Source: Bacteroidota bacterium
GTDB taxonomy: Bacteria > Bacteroidota > Ignavibacteria > UBA10030
Length of the DNA stretch: 64,000 bases
NCBI GenBank assembly: GCA_025454835.1
Contig: JALONQ010000002.1
Coordinates: 62,001 to 126,000 of the forward strand
Direction of reading: 5' to 3'
The notes beneath the pieces are model-generated. The model saw only the letters and a program-made list of their open reading frames with translations, made no database searches and was not told the origin of the DNA. Numbering within the stretch: the first letter of the stretch is position 1; the number at the start of each line of letters is the position of its first letter. Positions 52,892-61,699 of this stretch are shown here, one piece after another. Both the position numbers and the translations under genes were made by a program.

Positions 52892-54259
52892 ATGGACTCT
52901 GCCTCCAATATCGCCCCGGGCTTCATCCACAACCTCGAGACCTGCGTGGGGTGTCACGCGTGCGTCATCGCGTGCGCCAACGAGAACGGCCTCGAGCCGT
53001 CCCGCTTCTGGCGCCAGATCGTCACCCATAACCAATACCGGATACCCGACCTCCCAGTCTACCATCTTTCCCTTGCCTGCAATCATTGTCTGGATGCTCC
53101 CTGCATCGACGGTTGCCCCGCGGTGGCGATCGAACGACATCCAAAGACCGGAGCGGTGCTGATCGACGACACCAAGTGCATCGGGTGCCAGTACTGCAGC
53201 TGGGTCTGCCCGTATGATGCGCCGAAGTTCAATGCATCGAACGGCGTGATGACCAAGTGCACGCTCTGCAACCATCGCTTGTTGGACGGACGTCAGCCGG
53301 CGTGTACGAGCATGTGTCCCACGGGAGCGTTGTCATTCGGAGCGCCGGGGTCGGTCGAAGGTGTCGAAGTCAGCAGCTACCCGCAGTTCGATGTCCGTCC
53401 GTCGATCGCCTTCCTGCCCATGACGGGGCGGCAGCCGCAACCGGCGGCGTCGGGAGTCGAACTGCCCACGCCAGAACAGGCGAGAGCTTGGGCTGAACTC
53501 GAAGAGACGGCACTGCCGACGTCCAAGACGACGCTGAAGAGCGAGTGGCCCCTCGCCGTCTTCACGTTCATCGGGATCGGCTTGGTGGCATGGGTGCTGA
53601 GCGCTGGATTTGGGAGGACGCTCATCGTTCCCGAGATCGCTCTGCTGGTCGGCCTTGCCGGCATGGGGCTCAGCATGATGCACTTGGGACGTAAGGAACG
53701 CGCCTGGCGGGCCTTGCTGAATTGGCGGCGGTCCTGGCTGAGCCGCGAGGTGATCTCCTTCCCCATCTTTCTCGGCGTTTCTGTGCTATGGGTGGCTTTC
53801 AAGCCCGACAGCGACGTGTGGCGCATGGTCGCCGTGGCGACCGGAGTGTTCTTCTTGATCTCCGTCGACGGCGTTTACAATGCCATGGCGCGTTCGTGGC
53901 GTTCGAAGTGGGATGAACGGGGCGCAGCTGTTTCGGCGGCTTACCTGGGTGCGCTCATTGGTGCGAACATTCTGATCGCCTTTCTCTTCGGAGCCATCCG
54001 GTTCGCCGGGTTCATCGGCCGCATGAAGCTGCAGGCGAAGCATCGCCGCACGGGTCGGGAGTTCTTCTGGATCGTCGGGCGGATCGGGATCGGATTCGTC
54101 CTGCCGATGGTGGTGTGGGGTTCGGGCGCAACGCCTTCGATCCTCGCGATCGCAGGCGCGTTGGCAGGCGAGCTGATCGACCGGCTGCATTTCTATGGTT
54201 TCTTGGACATCGTGACGCCGAGGAGGACGATGGCAGAGGCTCTGAGCAAGAAAGCATGA
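52892..54259 (+). CDS. Fused iron-sulfur (DmsB-like) and membrane anchor (DmsC-like) subunit
   Basis: 455 residues from ATG 52892. Residues 1-190 are a four-cluster ferredoxin: LETCVGCHACVIACANENG, CNHCLDAPCIDGCPAVAIER, TKCIGCQYCSWVCPYDAPKF and CTLCNHRLLDGRQPACTSMC (4 sets of cysteines). Residues 225-455 have about eight membrane helices (PLAVFTFIGIGLVAWVLSAG, IALLVGLAGMGLSMMHLGRK, VISFPIFLGVSVLWVAF, GIGFVLPMVVWGSG) like DmsC. Electron transfer from menaquinol to the adjacent molybdoenzyme is the obvious role. In most bacteria DmsB and DmsC are separate proteins. Confidence 0.92.
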   Translation: MDSASNIAPGFIHNLETCVGCHACVIACANENGLEPSRFWRQIVTHNQYRIPDLPVYHLSLACNHCLDAPCIDGCPAVAIERHPKTGAVLIDDTKCIGCQYCSWVCPYDAPKFNASNGVMTKCTLCNHRLLDGRQPACTSMCPTGALSFGAPGSVEGVEVSSYPQFDVRPSIAFLPMTGRQPQPAASGVELPTPEQARAWAELEETALPTSKTTLKSEWPLAVFTFIGIGLVAWVLSAGFGRTLIVPEIALLVGLAGMGLSMMHLGRKERAWRALLNWRRSWLSREVISFPIFLGVSVLWVAFKPDSDVWRMVAVATGVFFLISVDGVYNAMARSWRSKWDERGAAVSAAYLGALIGANILIAFLFGAIRFAGFIGRMKLQAKHRRTGREFFWIVGRIGIGFVLPMVVWGSGATPSILAIAGALAGELIDRLHFYGFLDIVTPRRTMAEALSKKA

Positions 54260-54332
54260 CACAGAGATCCACAGAGCTTACACAGAGATACACTGGGAAT
54301 TGAAATGTATTGTTGCTCTGTGGAACTCTGTG
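54260..54332. repeat. Inverted repeat with CACAGAG arms after the fusion gene
   Basis: CACAGAGATCCACAGAGC (54260-54277) and GCTCTGTGGAACTCTGTG (54315-54332) match in 17 of 18 positions. Begins at the stop codon of the upstream gene and may act as its terminator. Resembles the AGCCACAAAG family. Confidence 0.65.
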
Positions 54333-54351
54333 AAACGTTTTTCTAAACACA

Positions 54352-54376
54352 AGAGCCCGGAATCGCACCGGGCTCT
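54352..54376. terminator. Terminator hairpin between convergent genes
   Basis: AGAGCCCGG (54352-54360) and CCGGGCTCT (54368-54376), a perfect 9-bp stem. TTTTT lies just before it on the plus strand (54338-54342), which is not the usual order. Confidence 0.6.
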
Positions 54377-54399
54377 GTCATGTTCTGCCACCTCGTTCC

Positions 54400-55296
54400 C
54401 TACTTCGCTTCGATCCCGACCTCTCCAAGGAATTTCCTGATCCGTTCGCGGATCATGAGGGTCTGCTCCGGAGTGAAACCGCCATGCCGCCCGCCCGGGA
54501 TCGTCACGAATTCGTTCTTCACCCCCGCCTTCTTCAGCGCCTCGTGCAGCCGAACGCCGTGCTGGTAGGGCACCAACTGGTCGGCATCGCCATGAACCGT
54601 GAAGATCGGCGGCGTGTCCTTCCGCACGTGCGTGAGCGGTGACGTCGACTTGGCAAGCTCTTTCCGGCTCGGGAGGCTACCGAGCCACGCGGCCGCGTAT
54701 TGTTGATAGTTCTGACCCTCGATGAGGTCTGCCACATCCGTGATGCCGTACCAATTCACGATGGCCGCGACCTTTGGCGCGACGGCGACCGGATCCCAAC
54801 CGGTGGTCTGGTCGAAACCCGCCGAAGCGTTCAGCATGCCGCACATCAGCGCAAGATGTCCGCCGGCCGAGCCGCCGGTCACGACGATCTTCGTCGTGTC
54901 GAAGGCGTAGGTTCTTGCATTCATCCAGACCCACCGCAAGGCACGCCGGACATCCTCGACGGCGGCGGGAGCCAGAGCGACCTTCGCCAGCCGATACTCC
55001 ACATTCACCACCGCGAAGCCCATCTCCACATACGGCATGACGTGCAGCACGGCGGATTCTTTGGAGCCGACGACCCATCCGCCGCCATGGATGAAGATGA
55101 CCGTGGGCACCGGCGAAACAGCCCCCGCCGGACGGTAGACATCCAGCTTGCATTCGAACCCGCTCGCCGTGGCATATGTGATGTTCGGCGTGACCCAGTA
55201 CCGCTCGGGCGTGAGAGCAGAGAACGCAGCTGCTTCGGATAGTTGCCCCCAAGCGACCGAGGTCGAGAGGGCGAGATGTATGAAGAGCAAGCGCAT
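54400..55296 (-). CDS. Exported alpha/beta hydrolase (BD-FAE-like esterase)
   Basis: 298 residues from ATG 55296 with signal peptide (MRLLFIHLALSTSVAWG). Motifs: IFIHGGGWVVGSKES (oxyanion HGGGW), nucleophile in VTGGSAGGHLALM, Asp in TVHGDADQLVPYQ, and His in PGGRHGGF, a complete triad. The order is that of the bifunctional deacetylase/feruloyl-esterase-like group. Likely acts on carbohydrate esters outside the cytoplasm. Precedes the NfnB gene's stop by 21 bp. Confidence 0.9.
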   Translation of the reverse strand: MRLLFIHLALSTSVAWGQLSEAAAFSALTPERYWVTPNITYATASGFECKLDVYRPAGAVSPVPTVIFIHGGGWVVGSKESAVLHVMPYVEMGFAVVNVEYRLAKVALAPAAVEDVRRALRWVWMNARTYAFDTTKIVVTGGSAGGHLALMCGMLNASAGFDQTTGWDPVAVAPKVAAIVNWYGITDVADLIEGQNYQQYAAAWLGSLPSRKELAKSTSPLTHVRKDTPPIFTVHGDADQLVPYQHGVRLHEALKKAGVKNEFVTIPGGRHGGFTPEQTLMIRERIRKFLGEVGIEAK

Positions 55297-55316
55297 ATGA
55301 TCACCTGGACCGATGT

Positions 55317-56792
55317 TCAAGAGCGTGCCGTCTGAGGAACCGCCGTTTCCGGAGCCACCACCACCAGATCGCGCTTCCCGTTCAAGTACTCATCGATCGC
55401 CGCCGCTGCTGTCTTGCCATCCTTCATCGCCAGAATGACGGTGGCCCCGCCGCGAGAGAGATCCCCGCCGGCAAAGACCCCTCGGCGGCTCGTTTCCTGT
55501 TTCTCCCCTACCTCCACGACCCCTTTTCGTCCGGTCTTGAGTCCGGGAGTTGTTGATTGGACGATCGGATTCGGGCTCTGGCCAACGGCTTCGATGACCG
55601 TCTCCACCTCGAGCACGAACTCGGAACCCGGGATCGGGACCGGCTTGCGACGGCCCGAACTGTCAGGCTCACCCAGCTCCATGCGCTGGCATTCCATCCC
55701 CCGCACCTCGTGCTTTTCGTTGCCAAGGATCCTCAGCGGATTCGTCAGCAGCAGGAACTCGACACCTTCTTCCTCGGCATGATGTATCTCCTCATCACGC
55801 GCCGGCATCTCGGTCCTGGAACGCCGGTACACGAGATAGGCCTTTTCGGCGCCCAGTCTGAGAGACGTGCGTACGGCATCCATGGCGGTGTTGCCACCGC
55901 CAATGACGGCCACATGCTTGCCAATACGCACAGGCGTGTCTGTGTCCGGGAAGGCGTACGCCCGCATCAGATTGACGCGGGTCAGGAATTCGTTCGCGGA
56001 GTATACGCCGATCAGGCCTTCGCCGGGGATCTCCATGAAGGAGGGCGAACCCGCGCCCGTTCCGAGATAGATGGCCGAGAAACCCCAGGTGTCCATCAGC
56101 TCGTCAAGCGTGGCCGTCATGCCGACCACGAAGTTCGTCAGGATCTCGACGCCGAGGTCTTTCACACGCCCGATCTCCATGTCGAGCACCGTGCGGGGAA
56201 GCCGGAACTCCGGAATGCCATAGCGAAGCACCCCGCCGACCTCGTGCAACGCCTCGAACACCGTTACCTGATATCCTTTCTGGGCGAGCTCGGCGGCACA
56301 GGTGAGACCCGATGGACCCGAGCCGACGATGGCCACCTTCTCGGCCCGCTGAGGAGCGCCCGCCGGAGGAACGAACAGTCCGCGCAGCGACTCATAGTCG
56401 GCGACGAACCGCTCGAGCTTTCCGATCGCTACCGGCTCGTGCTTCTTTCCCATCGTGCAGACCGCCTCACACTGCGTCTCCTGCGGGCATACCCGGCCGC
56501 AGATGGCGGGCAGATAATTCGACTCGCGGATCTTCCGAACCGCTCCCGCGTAATCCTCCACCATCATCAACTGAAGGAACGACCGGATGTCGACATTCAC
56601 AGGACACCCCGTCATACAGACAGGGTCCTTGCACTCGAGGCACCGCGTCGCCTCCGACAGGGCCTGCTCCACCGAGAACCCCAGCGCTACTTCAAGAAAG
56701 TTGCAGGCCCGCTCGTGTGCGTCCTGCTCGGCGGACTTCGCGCGAGGGATCTTCATCCGCTGCGAAGGCTTGAGGGCATTCGCGGTGCTCAT
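55317..56792 (-). CDS. NfnB-like/GltA large subunit of electron-bifurcating transhydrogenase
   Basis: 491 residues: N-terminal two-cluster ferredoxin-like region (ATRCLECKDPVCMTGCPVNV and ICGRVCPQETQCEAVC), then FAD domain (KVAIVGSGPSGLTCAAELAQ) and NAD(P)H domain (VAVIGGGNTAMDAVRTSL). This is the GltD-like fold shared by glutamate synthase small subunit and NfnB. Adjacency with an NfnA-type subunit makes NfnB the better call: NADH + reduced ferredoxin + 2 NADP+ exchange. A standalone GltA cannot be excluded. Start overlaps the upstream gene by 4 bp. Confidence 0.85.
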   Translation of the reverse strand: MSTANALKPSQRMKIPRAKSAEQDAHERACNFLEVALGFSVEQALSEATRCLECKDPVCMTGCPVNVDIRSFLQLMMVEDYAGAVRKIRESNYLPAICGRVCPQETQCEAVCTMGKKHEPVAIGKLERFVADYESLRGLFVPPAGAPQRAEKVAIVGSGPSGLTCAAELAQKGYQVTVFEALHEVGGVLRYGIPEFRLPRTVLDMEIGRVKDLGVEILTNFVVGMTATLDELMDTWGFSAIYLGTGAGSPSFMEIPGEGLIGVYSANEFLTRVNLMRAYAFPDTDTPVRIGKHVAVIGGGNTAMDAVRTSLRLGAEKAYLVYRRSRTEMPARDEEIHHAEEEGVEFLLLTNPLRILGNEKHEVRGMECQRMELGEPDSSGRRKPVPIPGSEFVLEVETVIEAVGQSPNPIVQSTTPGLKTGRKGVVEVGEKQETSRRGVFAGGDLSRGGATVILAMKDGKTAAAAIDEYLNGKRDLVVVAPETAVPQTARS

Positions 56793-57646
56793 GGCGCCAC
56801 CTCCGCGCCCCGGGCCTGACAGGCATGCGATTCCTCGAACCTTTGCACCGACTCTCGCTCGTGCTCACTGTAGCTTCGGTTGCGAATGATCAGTTCGTCG
56901 AAATCGACCTCGTGGGCGTTGAATTCCGGTCCGTCGACGCAGGCGAATCTCATCTTCCCGCCCACCGACACGCGGCAGCCGCCGCACATGCCGGTTCCGT
57001 CCACCATGAGCGCGTTGAGACTGACCACCGTCTTGACGCCGGCATCCTTCGTAACGCCGCTGACGGCCTTCATCATTGGAAGGGGCCCGATGGCGTAGAC
57101 GGTGTCGACCTTTCGGGACGTTAGCAGGTCCCGGAGCTGATCGGTCACGAATCCCTTTCGTCCGTACGAGCCATCGTCGGTCGTCATGAACAATTCGTCC
57201 GATGCGGCGGCCATCTCTTGTTCGAGGATGATCAGGTCGCGCGACCGGGCCCCGACAATGGAATAGACTATGTTTCCGGCGGCATGGAGCGCCCGGGTGA
57301 TCGGGAGGAGCTCGGCTGTTCCGACGCCTCCACCGACGCAGACGATGGTCTCATTCGTGTGGATGGGCGTAGGCTTGCCGAGCGGGCCGACCACATCCGG
57401 GATCGCATCGCCCACGTTCTTGGTCAGGAGCTCCTTTGTTGTCTTCCCGATGCCCTGGACGATCAGCGTCACCGTGCCTGCGCCGGGATCGGAGTCCACG
57501 AGAGTGATGGGGATGCGCTCGCCGCGTTCAGAGACCCGGAGGATGACGAAATTGCCCGGCTTCCTCTTGGGGGCGATGAACGGCGCCTCGATAACGAAGC
57601 GTGCGATGGTGGGAGACAGGAATTCTTTCTCGCGGATCTTGAACAT
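56789..57646 (-). CDS. NfnA/SudB-like ferredoxin-NADP reductase subunit
   Basis: 285 residues from ATG 57646 (MFKIREKEFLSPTIARFVIE), with AAGGA about 12 bp upstream; a longer frame to 57703 is open. FAD-binding domain: KPGNFVILRVSERGERIPIT (the R-x-Y/P-S/T-type pocket). NAD-binding: VCVGGGVGTAELLPITRAL. The C-terminal [2Fe-2S] site is GTGMCGGCRVSVGGKMRFAC. Partners with NfnB. A pair of this kind supplies NADPH or balances reduced ferredoxin. Confidence 0.88.
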   Translation of the reverse strand: MFKIREKEFLSPTIARFVIEAPFIAPKRKPGNFVILRVSERGERIPITLVDSDPGAGTVTLIVQGIGKTTKELLTKNVGDAIPDVVGPLGKPTPIHTNETIVCVGGGVGTAELLPITRALHAAGNIVYSIVGARSRDLIILEQEMAAASDELFMTTDDGSYGRKGFVTDQLRDLLTSRKVDTVYAIGPLPMMKAVSGVTKDAGVKTVVSLNALMVDGTGMCGGCRVSVGGKMRFACVDGPEFNAHEVDFDELIIRNRSYSEHERESVQRFEESHACQARGAEVAP

Positions 57647-57842
57647 GCGTTCTGGGTCCTTGTGAAGTTCTTTCGGCCCTGAAAGCATCAAATTCCCTGC
57701 CATGTTAGAACATGCAATGGAGAATGCACCGCCAAGGTGAGCGGGTCAAACCCTGTAAATGTGACGAAAATGCGAACGTCCGGCAATCGGGTCGAAGCCG
57801 GACGTCCTGCATTCTGATAATTCGGAAAGCAACAAAGCAATG

Positions 57843-58805
57843 CTATTCTGGGTCGGGAGGATCCGCCGGCGGCTGGTGGCCCAGCCTGGGAGCCCTGACG
57901 ATTGATGCTGCGATCGAGACGGCCAAGACCGTGCCGACGATGCTCAGCGCCAACCAGATCGGGATCGGGAAGATGTCCATGAAGAGCATCTTGACGCCGA
58001 TAAAGGTGAGGACGATCGCCAGGCCTTGTCGCAGATAGTGGAACATGTCCATCATGCCGGCCAAGGCGAAGTAGAGTGACCGGAGACCGAGGATGGCGAA
58101 CACATTCGAGGTGTAGACAATGAACGGGTCCCGGGTGATGGCGAAGATCGCGGGGATCGAATCGACGGCGAAGACGAGGTCGGTCGTCTCGACAACGATG
58201 AGAACGATGAAGAGGAGCGTCGCGTACCGCTTACCGTCGACGCGGATGAAAAACAGGTCCCAGTGGTACTCGGCCTTCACGGGGAAGAACTTCTTGAACA
58301 CCCGGACGACGATATTCTTCTCCGGATGCACATCATCCTCACCCGAGCTGAAGAACATCTTGACGCCCGTGAACACGAGGAAGAGGCCAAAGAGATACAG
58401 GATCCAATGGAACCGCGCGATGAGCGCTGCGCCGAGCAGGATCAGGATGCCGCGCATGACGAGCGCGCCGATGATCCCCCAGAAGAGCACCTTGTGCTGG
58501 TACTTGGCCGGGACCTTGAAGTACGTGAACAGGAGCAGGAAGACGAAGAGGTTATCAACGCTCAGCGACTTCTCGATGAGATAGCCGGTGAACCACTGCA
58601 GGCCAATCTCCTTCCCGTACTCGAACGCGACCCACACATTGAACACAAGCGCCAGCGAGATCCAGAAGGCGCTCCAGCCGAGGGCTTCCTTGATGGTGAT
58701 CTCGTGCGCCTTGCGATTGAAGACGACGAGATCCAGGATCAACAGGAAAAGAATGACCGCGTTGAAGGCGATCCACTGCGTGATATCGTGTTGAATGACG
58801 GGCAT
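57843..58805 (-). CDS. TerC/Alx-family membrane protein
   Basis: 320 residues with about nine membrane helices. Family motifs: LIEKSLSVDNLFVFLLLFTY (with the conserved SVDN) and VVETTDLVFAVDSIPAIFAI (the second, DLVFAVDS). TerC/Alx proteins are thought to export Mn2+ or to be used in envelope metal loading; the metal here is an inference. Monocistronic. No transcription terminator clearly follows. Confidence 0.93.
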   Translation of the reverse strand: MPVIQHDITQWIAFNAVILFLLILDLVVFNRKAHEITIKEALGWSAFWISLALVFNVWVAFEYGKEIGLQWFTGYLIEKSLSVDNLFVFLLLFTYFKVPAKYQHKVLFWGIIGALVMRGILILLGAALIARFHWILYLFGLFLVFTGVKMFFSSGEDDVHPEKNIVVRVFKKFFPVKAEYHWDLFFIRVDGKRYATLLFIVLIVVETTDLVFAVDSIPAIFAITRDPFIVYTSNVFAILGLRSLYFALAGMMDMFHYLRQGLAIVLTFIGVKMLFMDIFPIPIWLALSIVGTVLAVSIAASIVRAPRLGHQPPADPPDPE

Positions 58806-58810
58806 GGGAG

Positions 58811-58950
58811 AGCTGAGGTCAGACGCCAGAAGTCAGAGGCCTGAAGCCAGCGACCAGTGGTCAGTGGCTTGCCCTGAGCTTGGCACGTCGCTAGACATCA
58901 ACCACGGACGTGCCGAGCGATGGGTCAGTGATCAGTGATCAGTAGCCAGT
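58811..58950. repeat. Low-complexity CAGTGATCAGT repeat with embedded palindrome
   Basis: Words such as AGACGCCAGAAGTCAGAGGC, CAGTGGTCAGTGGC and GTCAGTGATCAGTGATCAG. Inside it GAGCTTGGCACGTC (58876-58889) pairs with GACGTGCCGAGCGA (58907-58920); the same arms occur, in reverse orientation, at 29835-29875. Confidence 0.6.
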
Positions 58951-58962
58951 AAAGTGATCGCA

Positions 58963-60357
58963 TCATGACCGCTTTGAGGTCATGCGGTAATAGATCGGCA
59001 ACGAGACCAACAGAAGCACGATACCGATGACGGCATTGCGCGTGTCCTCGACGAGCGTATTGTAGACAAACCATCCGGCCAGCCCGACGAAGACGAGCGT
59101 TGCGTACGGATAGCCCCACGCCTTGTACGGCCGGGGTGCGTCGGGCATCTTCTTGCGCAACACGATGACGCTGACGGCCGTCAGGGCATACAGACCCCAC
59201 GAACCGAACACGACATACGACGTGATCTGTTCATACGTCCCGCTGAGCGTCAGGATCGCGCTCCAGATGCCGAGCGTGACGATGGCATTCGCCGGCGTAT
59301 GGTATCGCGGGTGCACGACGCCGAGCCGGCGCGGCATGACCCCGTCCTCTCCCGCGGCGTGAATGGACCGGGGGCCGACGAGCAGCATGCCGTTGGTCGT
59401 CCCGAAGGTCGAGGCTATGATGCCGACGATGATGAGCGATGCGCCCACCGGGCCCAGAACGACGTTCGCGACGTCGGCGGCGATGCGGGGCGAACCGGCC
59501 ATCGTGCCGATCGGGATGACGTACGCGAAGGCCAGATTGGCGGTGATGTAGAGCGCGATGACCGCTAGCGTTCCGTACAGGAGCGCCCGCGGAATCGTCC
59601 GCGACGGGTCCTTGTATTCCCCCGCCGTGATCGTCACGTCGATCCAGCCGTCGTACGCCCACAGGGCCGAGATCATCGCCAGGCCGAAGGCGGCCGTATA
59701 ATCGGCGTTCCATGTCTCAGGCCACCACGGCAGATAGTTCGCGGTCGATCCGTTCGCATACAGCACCGCCGCGACGATCAGTCCGATGAGGGCCAGCACC
59801 TTGGCGCTCGTGAAGATGTTCATCACCCACGCGCCGAACCTTACGCCACGGACGTTCACGAAGGTCACGAGCGCCACGACGAGAATGGCGGCAAGCTGGA
59901 CCGGGCCGAAGCCCACGTCGAACGGGACGCCCAGCAGGTCGAATTCCGTGTGGAGATACCGGTGGCGTGGATCGAGCACCGGAACGAAGGTGCCCAGGTA
60001 CGTCGCAAACGCCACCGCGATCGCCGCGGCCGAGCCCGCTTTGTTGATGAAGAAGTCGTTCCAGCTGAACAGAAAGCCGTAGAGTTTTCCGAAGCTCTCA
60101 CGGAGATAGACGTATGGACCGCCCGACTGCGGCAGGACGGAGCTGAGCTCGGCCAGCGTCAGCGCGCCAAAAAGCGTGAGCATGCCTGCCAGCGACCAGA
60201 CCAGGATGATCGGTCCCATCGCGCCCAGGTGCCCGGCGATCGTCGCGGGCACGATAAAGATCCCCGAACCGATGATGACGCCCATGTGGATCGAGATCCC
60301 CTCGCGCAATCCCAGGACGCGCTCAAGCTTCGGTCGGTCGTTCTGTTGGTCGGCCAT
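58963..60357 (-). CDS. APC-superfamily amino acid permease
   Basis: 464 residues from ATG 60357 (MADQQNDRPKLERVLGLREG); the frame upstream to 60429 runs into the repeats. Twelve membrane helices. Helix 1 breaks at GVIIGSGIFIVPATI (G-S-G substrate motif). Helix 6 region has AYDGWIDVTITAGEYKDPSR. Resembles the serine/threonine or LAT-type exchangers. Substrate unknown. The three direct repeats at 60385 lie directly upstream. Confidence 0.93.
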   Translation of the reverse strand: MADQQNDRPKLERVLGLREGISIHMGVIIGSGIFIVPATIAGHLGAMGPIILVWSLAGMLTLFGALTLAELSSVLPQSGGPYVYLRESFGKLYGFLFSWNDFFINKAGSAAAIAVAFATYLGTFVPVLDPRHRYLHTEFDLLGVPFDVGFGPVQLAAILVVALVTFVNVRGVRFGAWVMNIFTSAKVLALIGLIVAAVLYANGSTANYLPWWPETWNADYTAAFGLAMISALWAYDGWIDVTITAGEYKDPSRTIPRALLYGTLAVIALYITANLAFAYVIPIGTMAGSPRIAADVANVVLGPVGASLIIVGIIASTFGTTNGMLLVGPRSIHAAGEDGVMPRRLGVVHPRYHTPANAIVTLGIWSAILTLSGTYEQITSYVVFGSWGLYALTAVSVIVLRKKMPDAPRPYKAWGYPYATLVFVGLAGWFVYNTLVEDTRNAVIGIVLLLVSLPIYYRMTSKRS

Positions 60358-60384
60358 GGTCGGTATGGAGGTCAGGGAAAAAGA

Positions 60385-60694
60385 GGGAACGCTGATCACG
60401 CTGAAAAAGGGATCTGCGCTGATCAACAATGTGTATCTACGATCATCCGTTGTTTCTGCGTCGTCTGCGTTCGCTTTGAGGTCCAGAAGAGGGAACGCTG
60501 ATCACGCCGAAAAAGGGATCGACGCTGATCAAGAACACATATCTGCGGCCATCTCTTCTTTCTGCGTCGTCTGCGTTCGCTTTGAGGTCCAGAAGCGGGA
60601 ACGCTGATCACGCTGAAAAAGGGATCGACGCTGATCAAGAACTGCGGTCATCTCTTCTTTCTGCGTCATCTGCGTTCGCTTTGAGGTCCAGAAA
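60385..60694. repeat. Three tandem direct repeats of about 106 bp
   Basis: Units at 60385-60490, 60491-60596 and 60597-60694 all begin GGGAACGCTGATCACG and end CGTTCGCTTTGAGGTCCAGAA. The third is shorter by about 8 bp. Each has TTTCTGCGTCGTCTGCG or TTTCTGCGTCATCTGCG inside. They fill the upstream region of the permease gene; no reading frame continues through them that looks real. Confidence 0.85.
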
Positions 60695-60698
60695 GGGC

Positions 60699-60736
60699 AA
60701 AAAAAAGAAGGTCCGGAGGGGGGAGGCCGGACCTTC
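60699..60736 (-). terminator. Strong intrinsic terminator (minus strand)
   Basis: GAAGGTCCGG (60707-60716) pairs perfectly with CCGGACCTTC (60727-60736). On the minus strand the stem is followed by a run of Ts (60706-60699). It ends either the possible ncRNA or the transcript from 61029. Confidence 0.85.
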
Positions 60737-60960
60737 TCTACCAATGACGATCGTTCGTGGCGCCCTTCAACCCTAGAGGTGACCCGAGACGACTCGCCCA
60801 CGCATACTGCTCCTGGGAGAACCCTGCAAGGGAGCCCAGAGGCCGACCACTTCCCTCGTCGGCACTATTACGATATGCCAGTCCCATGCCATCCTCCAAA
60901 CTGCCCAAAAAGTCTCTCTGGAGGCTGGTCTGTAGAAACGAGAATTGTACTTTCTACAAT
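60700..60960 (-). ncRNA. Possible structured non-coding RNA
   Basis: On the minus strand a chain of hairpins lies in front of a strong terminator: TGTAGAAA/TTTCTACA (60931-60938/60951-60958), CCTCCA/TGGAGG (60893-60898/60919-60924), GCCGAC/GTCGGC (60842-60847/60858-60863) and CTGGG/CCCAG (60813-60817/60835-60839, with CCC/GGG inside). No reading frame is present. I recognise no known family (tested by eye: RNase P, tmRNA, SRP RNA, 6S RNA). The promoter is not clear. It could also be an untranslated 3' region of the gene at 61029. Confidence 0.35.
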
Positions 60961-61028
60961 TTACAGACGATGGGTGGAAGAAAGGGCCCTGAGCTGCGGT
61001 CGAAGAGCGAACGATTCTCTTAAGATGC

Positions 61029-61532
61029 TCAACGGCCTGATGGTCGAGCGCGGGTGACCTTGCGTGAGGCGGATGCGGGGCGACGATTGTTCTTTCTCGT
61101 CGCCGTTTTGGGCCGGGGAGGCCGCAACGAAGTCGACGTCACAAGGACCGGCGAAGGCAAGGCGAGCGGCGGCGTCCGCTGTGCATTCCTGATATCTTGG
61201 AGCTCGATCCGCAATCGATACGCGACGCGGAGTGCGGCGAAGGAGGTCAATGCCAGCAGGCCGAGAAGCAGATAGAGATACAAGAATGAGCGCTCCATCT
61301 GGGCCGTCATGGCCTCGGCGGCCCGGATGGTGGAGAGGTTCATCGAGTCGAGGACATGACGCTGATCGTCTCGTGGAGTCATGAAGCCCGACTCATACGC
61401 GCGACGCAAGCTGTCTTCATGGTACGGGCAGACGATGGTCACGGGGATCGGCGGTTCATCGACCGATTGGGCCCGGAGGAGCGATGCCGGCACGAGGAGG
61501 AGCACGAGCAGGAACGAAGGGCGGAAACGCAT
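61029..61532 (-). CDS. Exported single-helix membrane protein of unknown function
   Basis: 167 residues: signal peptide (PSFLLVLLLVPASLLRAQ, about 5-22), a short extracytoplasmic part containing VTIVCPYHEDSLRRAYESGF, one membrane helix (FLYLYLLLGLLALTSFAALR, about 83-102), and a proline/lysine/arginine-rich cytoplasmic tail (PRPKTATRKNNRRPASASRK). Divergent from the amidohydrolase gene. No family recognised. Confidence 0.65.
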   Translation of the reverse strand: MRFRPSFLLVLLLVPASLLRAQSVDEPPIPVTIVCPYHEDSLRRAYESGFMTPRDDQRHVLDSMNLSTIRAAEAMTAQMERSFLYLYLLLGLLALTSFAALRVAYRLRIELQDIRNAQRTPPLALPSPVLVTSTSLRPPRPKTATRKNNRRPASASRKVTRARPSGR

Positions 61533-61606
61533 GTGACGGGTCGAAGGAGAAGTTGTTCACAACGTACGTTTCGGTTCGCTCATCTTCAACCCTGACCGTT
61601 TCAGAA

Positions 61607-61641
61607 CGCCCGCCCATGGAGGTCGCCTCCGTGGGGGGGCG
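61607..61641. repeat. Hairpin in the divergent region
   Basis: CCCATGGAGG (61613-61622) pairs with CCTCCGTGGG (61626-61635) with one G-U, with CGCC/GGCG-type pairing outside. Lies between divergent genes and could be an operator or a transcription barrier. Confidence 0.4.
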
Positions 61642-61699
61642 AGTTTGAAATTGGGGTGCTGAGTCGGTACTTTGGCGCACGCCACGTTACGGCAAGAAC

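Noticed and set aside
60385-60694. CRISPR array
   Set aside because: The repeats are about 106 bp and directly abut with no variable spacers; no cas genes are near.
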